64,000 nt of DNA from Pseudomonas sp. TMP9 (GCF_037943105.1 NZ_CP149803.1:1860001-1924000), one strand, 5' to 3'; positions 11,991 to 21,083 are shown, counted from the stretch's first letter. Notes: generated by a model not told the origin, from the sequence alone. Numbers and translations are program-made.

Positions 11991-12643
11991 ACACGTCATA
12001 CGCAATGTGTTGCAGCACCCAATGCCAGCGCACACGACCGCTCATCACCTCGCCTCACCAGATAAACGTGCAGCCGCTGCAAAGGCTTTCCATCACGGGC
12101 AAAACCTCATGCCGCGAACCGCCGTCTAGAGCCACCCCAGCGAATGACGCGTAGGTTTTCAGGGTTATGTAGTAGTCATTCAAAAAGCACTACAAAATAA
12201 TTGACGAACACTTTGAGCGGAGGCATCATGGCCGCGCTCCCGCTAATCAGAGGTGCTGAAAAGCCCTCCGAATCGCGCTCCAACTTACCGTCAGAGCCGA
12301 TTTGCGTTGTAAAGCTCACAAGGCCGTTCAATGAGATCGCGACTGGAACGAAGTTGTCCTGAGGGACGGGGAAGCGTTTAGCAACAGCACGTATTACGCA
12401 CAGCCAGTTGAGTCGTATAACGGCCATCACCCGCCGGAAACGCCAAACGACCTAGTCATTTGCAACAGCTGAAGCAAGCGTTCTGTTAGCACGTCACCCT
12501 CCTCCCGGATCAATTCCGTCTCACGTCGATGTCTCGGCGATCTGCAGTTGGCTGCAACAACCTCCAGCAACATTGGTGATCAAACACTGATGCTCAGCGG
12601 GGAAGTCGGTGCTTAACCACACACATACTTTGAAGGATTGACC
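11991..12643. other. Gene-poor region upstream of aceA
   Basis: This stretch of about 650 bp contains the aceA promoter/leader and one weak open frame on the - strand (12176-12430, 84 codons). That frame has no recognisable family and no clear ribosome-binding site. No terminator, repeat or insertion sequence was recognised. Confidence 0.4.
12176..12430 (-). CDS. Doubtful short ORF upstream of aceA
   Basis: An 84-codon frame with a moderately protein-like composition (KRFPVPQDNFVPVAISLNG...). It has no recognisable domain, no strong ribosome-binding site and no neighbour on its strand. It could be a small orphan gene, a remnant of a longer gene, or chance. Confidence 0.2.
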   Translation of the reverse strand: MMAVIRLNWLCVIRAVAKRFPVPQDNFVPVAISLNGLVSFTTQIGSDGKLERDSEGFSAPLISGSAAMMPPLKVFVNYFVVLFE

Positions 12644-14239
12644 ATGTCAGCTTATCAAAACGACATCAAAGCCGTTGCCGCCCTTAAAGCCGCTGCTGGC
12701 AGCAGCTGGAGCGCCATTGACCCTGAGTCTGTGGCCCGTATGCGCGCACAGAACCGCTTCAAAACCGGCCTGGAAATCGCTCAGTACACTGCTGACATCA
12801 TGCGCAAAGACATGGTCGAGTACGACGCTGACTCCTCCGTTTACACGCAGTCGCTGGGTTGCTGGCACGGCTTCATCGGTCAGCAGAAGCTGATTTCGAT
12901 CAAGAAGCACCTGAAGACCACCAACAAACGCTACCTCTACCTGTCGGGTTGGATGGTTGCTGCTCTGCGTTCGGATTTCGGTCCGCTGCCAGACCAGTCC
13001 ATGCACGAGAAAACCTCGGTTTCCGGCCTGATCGAAGAGCTGTACACCTTCCTGCGCCAGGCTGATGCCCGCGAACTGGACCTGCTGTTCTCCGCTCTGG
13101 ATGCTGCCCGCGCTGCTGGCGACAACGCCAAAGCCGCTGACCTGCAGAATCAGATCGACAACTACGAAACCCACGTCGTGCCAATCATCGCCGACATCGA
13201 CGCTGGTTTCGGTAACCCAGAAGCCACCTATCTGCTGGCCAAGCGCATGATCGAAGCAGGCGCTTGCTGCATCCAGATCGAAAACCAGGTGTCTGACGAG
13301 AAGCAGTGCGGTCACCAGGACGGTAAAGTAACTGTTCCTCACGCCGACTTTATCGCCAAGATCAACGCTGTTCGTTACGCGTTCCTCGAGCTGGGCATCG
13401 ACAACGGCGTGATCGTTGCACGTACCGACTCCCTGGGTGCTGGCCTGACCAAGCAAATCGCCGTGACCAAAGAGCCGGGCGACTTGGGCGACCAGTACAA
13501 CTCCTTCCTCGATTGCGAAGAAGTCTCTGCTGCTGACATGCAGAACGGCGACGTTGTGATCAACCGTGGCGGTAAGCTGCTGCGTCCTAAGCGTCTGCCT
13601 TCCAACCTGTTCCAGTTCCGTGCTGGCACCGGTGAAGCACGCTGCGTACTGGACAGCATCACTTCGCTGCAGAACGGCGCTGATATGCTGTGGATCGAAA
13701 CCGAGAAGCCACACGTCGGCCAGATCGCAGAAATGGTTAACGAAATCCGTAAAACCATCCCGAACGCCAAGCTGGTTTACAACAACAGCCCATCGTTCAA
13801 CTGGACCCTGAACTTCCGTCAGCAGGCTTACGACAACCTCGTTGCCGCCGGTAAAGACGTTTCCGCCTACGACCGTGCCAAGCTGATGAGCGTTGATTAC
13901 GACGCCACTGAACTGGCTCAGACCGCAGACGAAAGCATCCGCACATTCCAGCGCGACGCTTCTGCTCAGGCTGGTATCTTCCACCACCTGATCACCCTGC
14001 CGACTTACCACACCGCCGCGCTGTCCACCGACAACCTGGCCAAAGGGTACTTCGCAGACCAAGGCATGCTGGCCTACGTGAAAGGCGTTCAGCGCGAGGA
14101 GATCCGTCAAGGTATCGCCTGCGTTAAGCACCAGAACATGTCCGGTTCCGACCTGGGCGATGCGCACAAAGAGTACTTCGCTGGCGAAGCCGCTCTGAAG
14201 GCCGGCGGCAAAGACAACACCATGAACCAGTTCAGCTAA
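12644..14239 (+). CDS. aceA: Isocitrate lyase
   Basis: A 531-residue isocitrate lyase of the long subfamily typical of Pseudomonas. It splits isocitrate into glyoxylate and succinate, the first step of the glyoxylate shunt. The catalytic-loop motif is visible as DEKQCGHQDGKV. The start at 12644 (MSAYQNDIKAV) follows a GAAGGA ribosome-binding site; an ATG two codons upstream is less likely. It competes with Icd and Idh for the same substrate. Confidence 0.95.
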   Translation: MSAYQNDIKAVAALKAAAGSSWSAIDPESVARMRAQNRFKTGLEIAQYTADIMRKDMVEYDADSSVYTQSLGCWHGFIGQQKLISIKKHLKTTNKRYLYLSGWMVAALRSDFGPLPDQSMHEKTSVSGLIEELYTFLRQADARELDLLFSALDAARAAGDNAKAADLQNQIDNYETHVVPIIADIDAGFGNPEATYLLAKRMIEAGACCIQIENQVSDEKQCGHQDGKVTVPHADFIAKINAVRYAFLELGIDNGVIVARTDSLGAGLTKQIAVTKEPGDLGDQYNSFLDCEEVSAADMQNGDVVINRGGKLLRPKRLPSNLFQFRAGTGEARCVLDSITSLQNGADMLWIETEKPHVGQIAEMVNEIRKTIPNAKLVYNNSPSFNWTLNFRQQAYDNLVAAGKDVSAYDRAKLMSVDYDATELAQTADESIRTFQRDASAQAGIFHHLITLPTYHTAALSTDNLAKGYFADQGMLAYVKGVQREEIRQGIACVKHQNMSGSDLGDAHKEYFAGEAALKAGGKDNTMNQFS

Positions 14240-14286
14240 GAATCGGTTTACTCAACCCCGATTACGATCGAGGTTGATGTGTTGAT

Positions 14287-14318
14287 AAAAACCTCAGCAG
14301 AAATGCTGGGGTTTTTTT
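14287..14318 (+). terminator. aceA terminator (last recognisable host element on the left)
   Basis: A stem ACCTCAGCA / TGCTGGGGT with loop GAAA is followed by seven T. Confidence 0.85.
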
Positions 14319-14523
14319 CTGCGCGGTCAAAGACGGCGGCGTAAGAGTTGCCCGTATCAATTAGGCACCTGAGTTCACCTGCGCAGTGCGGAGTGTTGAG
14401 TTATCAAAGTGACGCCGCGCGCGAAAAACTCGGGGCTTGAGTTGAGATAATCACCTTTTACTCAAATTGCGAGTGTGGCAAAAGAATTGTACCCGGTGAG
14501 CCTTGCGCCCAGTCAGCATTAAA
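14319..14523. other. Left prophage/host junction region
   Basis: No gene is seen. It contains TTGAGTT twice (14396-14402 and 14437-14443) and a TTGAGATAATC element at 14442. The GAGATA in the latter is the reverse complement of the TATCTC repeats at the right end, consistent with a transposase-bound terminus. Confidence 0.45.
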
Positions 14524-14553
14524 GAACAAAGCCGCCCTGAGGCGGCTTTGTTC
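14524..14553. terminator. Terminator at the left end of the late genes
   Basis: A perfect 13-bp stem (GAACAAAGCCGCC / GGCGGCTTTGTTC, loop CTGA) lies just past the last - strand late gene. Confidence 0.75.
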
Positions 14554-14556
14554 TTT

Positions 14557-14700
14557 CTACCTTTCGGGATTATCCAGATCCCTATGTATCTTCTTGAGTT
14601 CAGCTTCAAACCACTGCGCGGTCTGCACCGCTTCTTTGGCCTTACGCTGCTTCTGCGGTAAAGCACATAGCTGCTTCAACTTATTTATCAGGTTCATCAT
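14557..14700 (-). CDS. Small basic phage protein, 47 aa
   Basis: A short frame beginning MMNLINKLKQLCALPQKQR and ending DLDNPER, rich in Lys and predicted helical. It ends immediately before the terminal hairpin and lies downstream of the adenine methyltransferase on the same strand, as a last late gene would. No family recognised. Confidence 0.45.
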   Translation of the reverse strand: MMNLINKLKQLCALPQKQRKAKEAVQTAQWFEAELKKIHRDLDNPER

Positions 14701-14781
14701 GTTAGTTCTCTAACTGACCGGAGTTGGCCAACACCAGTCTATGAGTCGCTTCCGTAGTCAATTGGCTGCGGTTTCCGATAT

Positions 14782-15576
14782 TCAGAACAAACCAGCAGGC
14801 TCAGCTTGAACGTCCCAGCTGAAGATCAGCACCTCCTTCGCATCACTCCCCTTACCACCGCCCACCGTGTACTTAATGTCAGTCGTCTCCATGTGGAAGT
14901 CGGCGAAGCATTCGCGGATGGCTGGGTGGTCGTTGAGGCTAATGATCGCCTTACCCTTGATCTCCTTCAGCAACCTGGCCATCTCCAGGTACTGCTCGAA
15001 CCCGAAGGGCACGCCATAACCCTCGGTCTCCCAGTACGGTGGGTCGCAATAGAACAGCGTGTGCTCGCGGTCGTACTTCTTCATGACCTCCTGCCAGCTC
15101 AGGTGCTCGATGTAGGTGTTGCTGAGCCGCAGGTGAGCTGCTGAAAGCGCCTCCTCGATCCGCAGTAGGTTGAGCCCAGGTGGCTGTGTGGTGGCTGTGC
15201 CGTAGCTCTGGCCATCCACGCGGCCACCGAAGGCGGACTGCTGCAGGTAATAGAAGCGGGCTGCGCGCTGGATGTCGGTAAGGGTTTCAACTCGGGTCAT
15301 CTGCAGCCACTTGAACACCTGGCGGCTACTGAGCGCCCACTTGAACTGCCTGACGAACTCTTCCAGGTGGTTCTGCACCACCCGATAGAGGTTGATCAGG
15401 TCGCCATTAACATCATTGAGCACTTCGACTTCGGCCGGTACCGGCCGGAGGAAGAACAGCGCTGCGCCGCCCGCGAACGGTTCGACGTAGCAACTGTGCT
15501 GAGGGAACAAGGGGAAGATCCGGTCTGCAAGGCGGCGCTTGCCACCTATCCAGGGGATGATCGGTTGTGCGTGCAT
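14782..15576 (-). CDS. D12-class N6-adenine DNA methyltransferase
   Basis: A 264-residue Dam-type methyltransferase. The AdoMet motif FAGGAALF (residues 34-41) and catalytic DPPY (178-181) are intact, as is the N-terminal IPWIGGKRRLADRI typical of the D12 class. It probably methylates phage DNA late in infection to resist restriction. Its start lies 31 bp inside com. This is the position that mom occupies in Mu, so it appears to be a functional replacement for mom under Com control; that is inference from arrangement. Confidence 0.88.
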   Translation of the reverse strand: MHAQPIIPWIGGKRRLADRIFPLFPQHSCYVEPFAGGAALFFLRPVPAEVEVLNDVNGDLINLYRVVQNHLEEFVRQFKWALSSRQVFKWLQMTRVETLTDIQRAARFYYLQQSAFGGRVDGQSYGTATTQPPGLNLLRIEEALSAAHLRLSNTYIEHLSWQEVMKKYDREHTLFYCDPPYWETEGYGVPFGFEQYLEMARLLKEIKGKAIISLNDHPAIRECFADFHMETTDIKYTVGGGKGSDAKEVLIFSWDVQAEPAGLF

Positions 15577-15737
15577 GGTGCCTCCTGATGGCTGGTTGCG
15601 CTCGATGGCGTTAGCAGGAGGCTCTCGGCCTTCAGGTGATTAAGCGTCCGACAACGTGGACACTTGATCTGTAGTTCGGTAAAACCACTGGCGCTGGCCA
15701 GCTTTCGGCCACACTGGCCACAACGAATGTCTTTCAT
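15546..15737 (-). CDS. com: Com-like zinc-finger translational regulator
   Basis: A 63-residue protein with a CxxC(16x)CxxC zinc knuckle (C6, C9, C26, C29: IRCGQCGRK and IKCPRCRTL). It closely resembles Mu Com, an mRNA-binding protein that opens the mom translation start. It overlaps the downstream methyltransferase start by 31 bp, reproducing the com-mom overlap. An AAAGG ribosome-binding site precedes the paired ATG codons at 15740/15737. Confidence 0.85.
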   Translation of the reverse strand: MKDIRCGQCGRKLASASGFTELQIKCPRCRTLNHLKAESLLLTPSSATSHQEAPCTHNRSSPG

Positions 15738-15776
15738 CATCTGCAAACCTTTTGCACTTCTGGTAGGCTCCCCGCC

Positions 15777-15790
15777 GCTCACGCGTGAGC
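15777..15790. promoter_or_regulatory. Perfect palindrome upstream of com
   Basis: GCTCACGCGTGAGC, a 14-bp perfect palindrome flanked by CCCC and GGGG, lies about 40 bp upstream of com. It could be a regulator site or an RNA hairpin. None of the four 19-bp late motifs occurs here. Confidence 0.35.
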
Positions 15791-15874
15791 AGGGGGCCTT
15801 GGCTGGCTTGCAGGCCTGATCTGCAGGTTGGCGGTCAGCTTGGGTGTTAGCGCACCCAGGCTGGCAGCCCTCTC

Positions 15875-16333
15875 TTATCCTTCTATTGCGCAAAGCCCTC
15901 GCTCAGGCGACAGCATCCACAGGTGCTGAGGCGTTATCCGACGCAGCGCCTCGAGCCGGAACCATGGCTCTCCCGCCTGATCAGCCGCCCAGGCCACCAA
16001 CTCTGAGCAAAACCACGAATCATCTTCCTGCCATTCACGGTGTAAGCCGAGACCGGCAACGGCCGTCCAGTCGTAAGGCTTGCCGAGCTGGCTACGCGCT
16101 GCGTCGATGATTGCCTGCGGATTACGGGCTGGCAGATCGACCAGGCTAAAAGCCGAGGCGCGCTGGATGGCGTAGTCCTTGGAAACTTGACGCACACCCT
16201 CTAGGGCAACGGCTTCAATTACATGCCCCCCAGCAACCAGAGAAACGTGGCTCCAGCGTGACCAGGTTGCTGCGCGGATTAGCCCGCTGAATGGGTGATG
16301 TGTTGTGCTGAACAACAGCTGAATGCTACCCAT
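15875..16333 (-). CDS. YiiX/NlpC-like permuted papain-fold protein
   Basis: A 152-residue protein with a candidate catalytic dyad: His29 in RWSHVSLV and Cys109 in WFCSELV. The His-before-Cys order is that of the circularly permuted YaeF/YiiX-type papain-like hydrolases. Homologues are common at the distal end of tail operons in Pseudomonas Mu-like phages. It may process cell-wall or lipid-linked substrates; this is unproven. Confidence 0.6.
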   Translation of the reverse strand: MGSIQLLFSTTHHPFSGLIRAATWSRWSHVSLVAGGHVIEAVALEGVRQVSKDYAIQRASAFSLVDLPARNPQAIIDAARSQLGKPYDWTAVAGLGLHREWQEDDSWFCSELVAWAADQAGEPWFRLEALRRITPQHLWMLSPERGLCAIEG

Positions 16334-16335
16334 GC

Positions 16336-17079
16336 CTACACCCCTGCGTTGTTGCCGATGCCAGCCACTGCGGCCTCGATGCTGGCGATGGTTTCAGCTG
16401 CAATGTCTTCGGCTTGCTCGGTGTTGCCGGCGGCCATGGCGTTGCGAATCAGTTCTTTGGCATTCAGGCGCACGGTGCGTAGGTACACCAGAGCGGTGTT
16501 GTACTGCGCGGCTTCTTCCAAGATGTTCTCTGCAGCCTGCTGCGCGGTGCGCCCGCCAATGGCCCAGGCGGCGACCATGGGCGGTACTTCACCCAGGTAG
16601 TCGGCAGCGGCAAAGGCCTGGGCCTGCTCAGCGGCCTTGTCATATTCCACTGCGCGCAATGGGTCACCGGCAACGGCACGGCGGGCGGCGTCAGCGGCAG
16701 TGTCCACGGCTGCACAGAGGCTTACCGATAACGCCAGCCGGTTGGCTGCCTGTTTGGCTGCGTCGAAGGCCCACGCACCGCGTGACCAGAGGTGATCCGC
16801 AGACGGGCGTGGTGTTGAAGTGAGGCCTTCGGGCAGCTCGCCCAGTTCGGCGTGGTGTTCGGCGGCACCTGTAGCGGTGCTGTAAACCGCGCCGCGATGG
16901 TCAGCCAGCTGCTGCGGCTGGCCATTGACCAGCGCCCAAACGCGGCCCGCTGGTGGCTCATCAAGTAGCGCTTCAACTTGAATAGCGTTGCTCGGAATCT
17001 GGATGCCGACGCCCGGAGTAACTGGCAGCTCGACCGGGCCGGTGAGGACGCGCGCGCTGTCTTCGATGTATGTGTGCAT
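16336..17079 (-). CDS. Tail fibre-associated protein (probable fibre chaperone)
   Basis: A 247-residue protein immediately downstream of the tail fibre gene. The N-terminal half is beta-rich (LPVTPGVGIQIPSNAIQV); the C-terminal 120 residues are Ala-rich and helical. Position argues for a fibre assembly factor or fibre subunit; no signature motif is seen. Confidence 0.5.
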   Translation of the reverse strand: MHTYIEDSARVLTGPVELPVTPGVGIQIPSNAIQVEALLDEPPAGRVWALVNGQPQQLADHRGAVYSTATGAAEHHAELGELPEGLTSTPRPSADHLWSRGAWAFDAAKQAANRLALSVSLCAAVDTAADAARRAVAGDPLRAVEYDKAAEQAQAFAAADYLGEVPPMVAAWAIGGRTAQQAAENILEEAAQYNTALVYLRTVRLNAKELIRNAMAAGNTEQAEDIAAETIASIEAAVAGIGNNAGV

Positions 17080-17089
17080 ATTGGGCTCC

Positions 17090-18166
17090 TCAGATTAGTT
17101 TGATGCGACCGGGGGGCGCGAGGTTGCGGGAGCGTGATACGCCCGAAACGGCCTCGGCACCGCCAGATAGTGGGTAGATAACGTCAGGGTTTGAACCTGA
17201 TATGGAAGCGCCTGTGTAATCAGATAAAGTGGCGGCATCGACGCCAAGCCGCATCCTTGATGCGGCAGCATCCGCAATGTTGGAACCAGGCGAGAAAGGG
17301 GCAGGAGCGTTTACATCTACAGCGACAAGCGACCCCTTCTGATAGCTGCCCGCAATGCGAGACGCGTCAATCCCTCGACCCTCGTCTAATGCACGCAAGA
17401 ACTCAGCGCGCACATCTGGCGACCGCACAGTCGTAGCACCATCCCCGCGCGTCCAGCAGCCCTCAAAACCTGCGCGCCCAGCATCATCAACAAGCATGCC
17501 GCTGGCCTGGGCGTGGTCCCACACCCAGGGCCATTCCGCGCGAACAAGAAGCACGCCGTGCGGCAACGCATAGCCGCCCGGCTGGATTGCGGTTGATGTT
17601 TCAAAGCTCAGGCGTCCAAGTGGCGTGCTGTCATGCCGGCCAATTAGCCACCAGCCACCAGCTCCGTCGCTACGCAGGTGCCACCAGTCGCCCGCACCCA
17701 TCAGGTACAAAAAGCTGTACCCGGCTGCATTAAGGTGGGTGTGAAACTTGATTTTGTCCGCACCACTGGCCTGCACCTTGGCCCGGTTGCCGCTGTTGTC
17801 CGTTCGGCGGATGAGCAGGTCACGCACGCCAAACGCGGCATCGTTGACCGGCAGCGTTAGCGTGCGATCGCCTGCCGTTGCATCCAGCACGATCACGCCT
17901 TCATGGGCGGCGGTAAGCGTGGTGTTGGAACTGAGGCTGGTGAATACCCCACGCAAGCGGTACTGCTTGTGTGGATCGGGGGCTGACGCATGAACGATCA
18001 TCCCTGCTTGCGCGGACTCCACCTGCTGTTTTAGCCAGGCCGTGCGATTGGCCAGCTGTTTAGCCTGTAAATTGTCGATCCCTTCCGGGCCAGCGAGCAC
18101 AGGGTCGCTGGTTTCAAGCTGATAGATGCCCGGTGCCCACTGTGTCGTTTCGGTGAGGTCTGTCAT
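17090..18166 (-). CDS. Tail fibre protein
   Basis: A 358-residue protein. The N-terminus (TTQWAPGIYQLETSDPVLAG, then LQAKQLANRTAWLKQQV) is typical of Pseudomonas phage fibres that attach to the baseplate. The C-terminal half resembles a tail-collar/tip domain (GCWTRGDGATTVRSPDVRAEFLRALDEGRGID) and should determine receptor choice. It follows the gpI-like gene with a 1-bp overlap. Confidence 0.8.
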   Translation of the reverse strand: MTDLTETTQWAPGIYQLETSDPVLAGPEGIDNLQAKQLANRTAWLKQQVESAQAGMIVHASAPDPHKQYRLRGVFTSLSSNTTLTAAHEGVIVLDATAGDRTLTLPVNDAAFGVRDLLIRRTDNSGNRAKVQASGADKIKFHTHLNAAGYSFLYLMGAGDWWHLRSDGAGGWWLIGRHDSTPLGRLSFETSTAIQPGGYALPHGVLLVRAEWPWVWDHAQASGMLVDDAGRAGFEGCWTRGDGATTVRSPDVRAEFLRALDEGRGIDASRIAGSYQKGSLVAVDVNAPAPFSPGSNIADAAASRMRLGVDAATLSDYTGASISGSNPDVIYPLSGGAEAVSGVSRSRNLAPPGRIKLI

Positions 18167-18747
18167 TAGCTGCTCCCGTAGTTGTATTGGCCGTCCCGGC
18201 TTGCCACGCTGTTATGGCGGATCGCGACGGCCTGATAGTCGAGCGATGCCAGGCGGCAACGCGCTGGCGCGATAGTGAGTAACAGGCTACGCAGCAGCAC
18301 GGCCTGGTCGTTGGTGATGGCACGCTGAAGGAACACTCGGTAAATGGGCCAGGAGCCTGGGTCACCGTGCACTTGGTTGCCGTCGTGGCTGATGGAGCCG
18401 TTGCGGGTGTGGCCGGCTAGGCCCTCTTGCAGGGTTACTTCACCGAAGCCCAAAAGCCGAATCACCTCACGAATCGCCCAGGGCGTGCCCTTATAGCGGT
18501 GCAAGGTGACGGCGTTTTTGATCAAGTTGCGGCTGGTATATTCGGACTCGGCAAGCAGCCAGGCCGCTTCATCGAGCAAGGAGAACTGCTCTGCCAAAGT
18601 CGGCAGCAGTGATGCCTTTACGTGGTCGACCAGGTAAACCGCTATCGCCCCGATATCGAGGTCGGCGTAAGTCTCTGCGAGTAGCTCGCACAGCTGAGCG
18701 AAGCGCTCATCACCAGCCAGCGCCGGTGGCAGTTGCTGCTCAGCCAT
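18166..18747 (-). CDS. P2 gpI-like baseplate/tail protein
   Basis: A 193-residue protein matching the gpI family. It has the LPPALAGDERFAQLCELLAE opening and the central HRYKGTPWAIREVIRLLGFGE motif. It connects baseplate wedges to fibres. It overlaps gpJ by 8 bp. Confidence 0.85.
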   Translation of the reverse strand: MAEQQLPPALAGDERFAQLCELLAETYADLDIGAIAVYLVDHVKASLLPTLAEQFSLLDEAAWLLAESEYTSRNLIKNAVTLHRYKGTPWAIREVIRLLGFGEVTLQEGLAGHTRNGSISHDGNQVHGDPGSWPIYRVFLQRAITNDQAVLLRSLLLTIAPARCRLASLDYQAVAIRHNSVASRDGQYNYGSS

Positions 18748-19858
18748 CGACCACCCCGGCGTCCGTCAGCACGATGCCAGTACAGTTGGCCCACTGGTGC
18801 GACTGCACGTCAGTCAGCACCGGCAGGGCCACAGCGGCGCGGTACACCCCGGCCACCTGCAGCACGGCCGTTAGCTGCTCGGGAACAATGTCTCGGCCCA
18901 GGCCAGCACGTCGATCAGCAGCCCAAGCATCGGCGGCTATTTGAGCCTGCTTCATAGCTCCTGCTCGGTCTGCAGTTGCATAAAAAGTCAGGCTGGCCTG
19001 AATGACGAACGCAACCTCGGGAGGTGCCAAGGCATGCACGGTGTCGCACAACGGTCGGCGCTTCTCGCCGCTCAGGTCGTTTAGCACAAGGGCGAGCATC
19101 TCTGCAGACGGCAAGCCACTAGCGGTCAGCGGGTAGACGGCGACATGGCCATCCAGTTGACCATCGTCCGGGCCATGCACGGCCACGTCGATGATCGACT
19201 GGTGAACCGACAGCGCGTGGTAACGGTAGGAGCCCCGACTGCCGGCGTTGGTGTAAGCCTCAGGGGCCAGGATGATGCGCTCACGGTAGCGGTCATCCTG
19301 CTCTTTGTCGGCACCATCGACCGGCACGGTCACATTGCTGGCCACCAGTCCGTCGAAGGGAGAGTTTGGTAATACACTGATCTGCCCCGCAGCCCAGCCG
19401 TTTCCTTCGAAGCCTGCCGTCTCGCAAGATGCCGAGACATGCACTTGGATCTGCCCAGCTTGGATGGTGGCATCCGCGTCGGTAGTGAAAACCAGACGAC
19501 CATCCTGGTTGGTCACCTGGGTGCCGGCAGGGATGAGCAGCGGCAGTGTCGCGACCTCGCTGACGCTGAACTGCAGAGTGCAGCGTGCAGATTTCGCGAG
19601 CAAACGCGGCGTTCCAACCAGCTCGCCCAGGTAATCGAGGATCGGGGCTGAGCTGAAACGTACCAGGAGCTGCTCGCCGGCATGCTGGATAGCCATCAGC
19701 GCCAGGGACTGCGAGTAGGCCACCTGATCGATAAACAGACGCTCTATCTGTGCCGGATACAAGGTCTTACCGGACTTAGCTTCGTACCGAGAGATCAGAG
19801 AAGCCTCAATGGCGGCAGGGTCGATCTTGACGAATTCAGGCGGCGGCAGAGCGCGCAT
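18740..19858 (-). CDS. P2 gpJ-like baseplate wedge protein
   Basis: A 372-residue baseplate J protein. Start chosen at 19858 (MRALPPPEFVKIDP), preceded by GAGGTG; the frame stays open to 19888. Family segments include LGELVGTPRLLAKSARCTL and DRYRERIILAPEAYTNAGSRGSY. It forms the wedge with gpW and gpI. Confidence 0.87.
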   Translation of the reverse strand: MRALPPPEFVKIDPAAIEASLISRYEAKSGKTLYPAQIERLFIDQVAYSQSLALMAIQHAGEQLLVRFSSAPILDYLGELVGTPRLLAKSARCTLQFSVSEVATLPLLIPAGTQVTNQDGRLVFTTDADATIQAGQIQVHVSASCETAGFEGNGWAAGQISVLPNSPFDGLVASNVTVPVDGADKEQDDRYRERIILAPEAYTNAGSRGSYRYHALSVHQSIIDVAVHGPDDGQLDGHVAVYPLTASGLPSAEMLALVLNDLSGEKRRPLCDTVHALAPPEVAFVIQASLTFYATADRAGAMKQAQIAADAWAADRRAGLGRDIVPEQLTAVLQVAGVYRAAVALPVLTDVQSHQWANCTGIVLTDAGVVDG

Positions 19859-20219
19859 AGGGCACCTCGGTTTGCTGGATAACCCCATCAGCCAACTTCC
19901 ACTGCACGCGCAGAGTGATGCGCTCCTCCACGATCTCGACCAGTACCGTCACCACCGTGACGCGGGGTTCCCAACGGCGAATGGCTTCCACAGCCTCGCG
20001 GACCAGGTGCGGCACTACGCGGTTGGTGGGCCAGTCGATATAGAGGTGGATGTCGCTGCCGAACTCAGGACGGTGGGGGTCGCTGCCACGCGGCGTGATC
20101 AGGATGATGCGAATGGCCTGGTCGATATCACGCAGGCCCTCGACCACTTCACCGGGCGTACCGAGAGCCGGCTGCCAGTGGGCGGAGGTAATGCTGGTAT
20201 AGGGGGTGGGCGTGGTCAT
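19836..20219 (-). CDS. P2 gpW/T4 gp25-like baseplate protein
   Basis: A 127-residue gp25-like wedge protein. The lysozyme-like-fold family signature appears as DIDQAIRIILITPRGSDPHR plus PEFGSDIHLYIDWP. It is the first gene of the baseplate/fibre block and lies about 30 bp downstream of late motif copy A. Confidence 0.87.
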   Translation of the reverse strand: MTTPTPYTSITSAHWQPALGTPGEVVEGLRDIDQAIRIILITPRGSDPHRPEFGSDIHLYIDWPTNRVVPHLVREAVEAIRRWEPRVTVVTVLVEIVEERITLRVQWKLADGVIQQTEVPYARSAAA

Positions 20220-20251
20220 GTGCCCATGGTGATGAAACTAACCCGCTCGGC

Positions 20252-20270
20252 CTTTTAATCAGGTTTAAAG
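20252..20270 (-). promoter_or_regulatory. Late motif copy A
   Basis: CTTTTAATCAGGTTTAAAG, an interrupted palindrome shared with three other late-operon heads (27058, 33273, 40578). It lies upstream of the gpW-to-methyltransferase block on the - strand and also just before the + strand DUF6338 cassette. Proposed activator or promoter site. Confidence 0.65.
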
Positions 20271-20309
20271 ATGGGCAAGATCACTCCAGTAAACAAACAA
20301 GGAATCATC

Positions 20310-20924
20310 ATGGACATCTGGGAAGTCGACAAACTGGTGATTTTTATAGCCTTCGTGGTGCCGGGCTTTATCAGTCTGAAAACCTATTCGCTGTTACAAC
20401 CAGCCGACAATAAAGACACATCGCAGCAGTTGGTCGATGCCGTCGCATATAGCTCTGTTAACTACGCGCTGCTGCTAGGTCCCATTTACGCTGTCGAGTA
20501 CAGCGGCCTTCAAACCATCAGCCCAACACTTTACGTACTGTTCTATGTGATGGTGCTGCTGGTCGCTCCTGTCCTTTGGGCTTGGGCCTTTCTGCGACTG
20601 CGCAAAACCCAGCTTCTTCAACGATCAGTAGCCCATCCGACAGGTAGGCCATGGGACTTTGTTTTCAGTCAGCGTATGCACTACTGGGTGATTGCTACGC
20701 TGATTGACGGACGTCAGATTTCAGGAAGGTTTGGGGGGAAATCGTTTGCCTCAAGCAGCCCATCGCCGGAGCAAATATATCTAGAAGAAGCATGGATCAT
20801 GAGTGAAGGCGGAGGGTTTGAGCGCGCCCGAACTGATTCAGCAGGGATCATTATTCTCGCCAAAGAAATAGCAACCCTTGAGCTGTTCCACGTCAGAGAT
20901 GCACAACAAGGAGAGGAAGCATGA
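20310..20924 (+). CDS. DUF6338-family membrane protein (phage cargo)
   Basis: A 204-residue protein with three hydrophobic segments in the first 110 residues (FIAFVVPGFISL; ALLLGPIYAVE; LYVLFYVMVLLVAPVLWAWAF) and a soluble C-terminal domain. The start at 20310 follows AAGGA; an upstream ATG at 20271 abuts the late motif and is less likely. It is on the opposite strand to the surrounding tail genes, the classic moron arrangement. Function unknown; superinfection exclusion is only a guess. Confidence 0.7.
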   Translation: MDIWEVDKLVIFIAFVVPGFISLKTYSLLQPADNKDTSQQLVDAVAYSSVNYALLLGPIYAVEYSGLQTISPTLYVLFYVMVLLVAPVLWAWAFLRLRKTQLLQRSVAHPTGRPWDFVFSQRMHYWVIATLIDGRQISGRFGGKSFASSSPSPEQIYLEEAWIMSEGGGFERARTDSAGIIILAKEIATLELFHVRDAQQGEEA

Positions 20925-21058
20925 GCGATAAACGTCAAGGCAACCGTACTGAAGAGCGTGGTTACCAGCCATCCCGGAATGATCGAAGCCCCGCGCAAGG
21001 CGGATACACCCCACCGGCGAGCGAAAGAGCACCCGCACCGCCACCCAAAAATCCATGA
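20921..21058 (+). CDS. Small Pro-rich partner of DUF6338, 45 aa
   Basis: A 45-residue polar, probably disordered protein (start MSDKRQGNRTEERGY, end APAPPPKNP). Its ATGA overlaps the DUF6338 stop and a GGAG element precedes it, so translation is coupled. Confidence 0.55.
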   Translation: MSDKRQGNRTEERGYQPSRNDRSPAQGGYTPPASERAPAPPPKNP

Positions 21059-21083
21059 CCCTAGATTTAGTAGAGACTCTCTA

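Noticed and set aside
12647..14167. A 506-codon open frame antisense to aceA
   Set aside because: The sense strand encodes a clear isocitrate lyase. Long antisense frames arise from strong codon bias, and this one has no recognisable domain.
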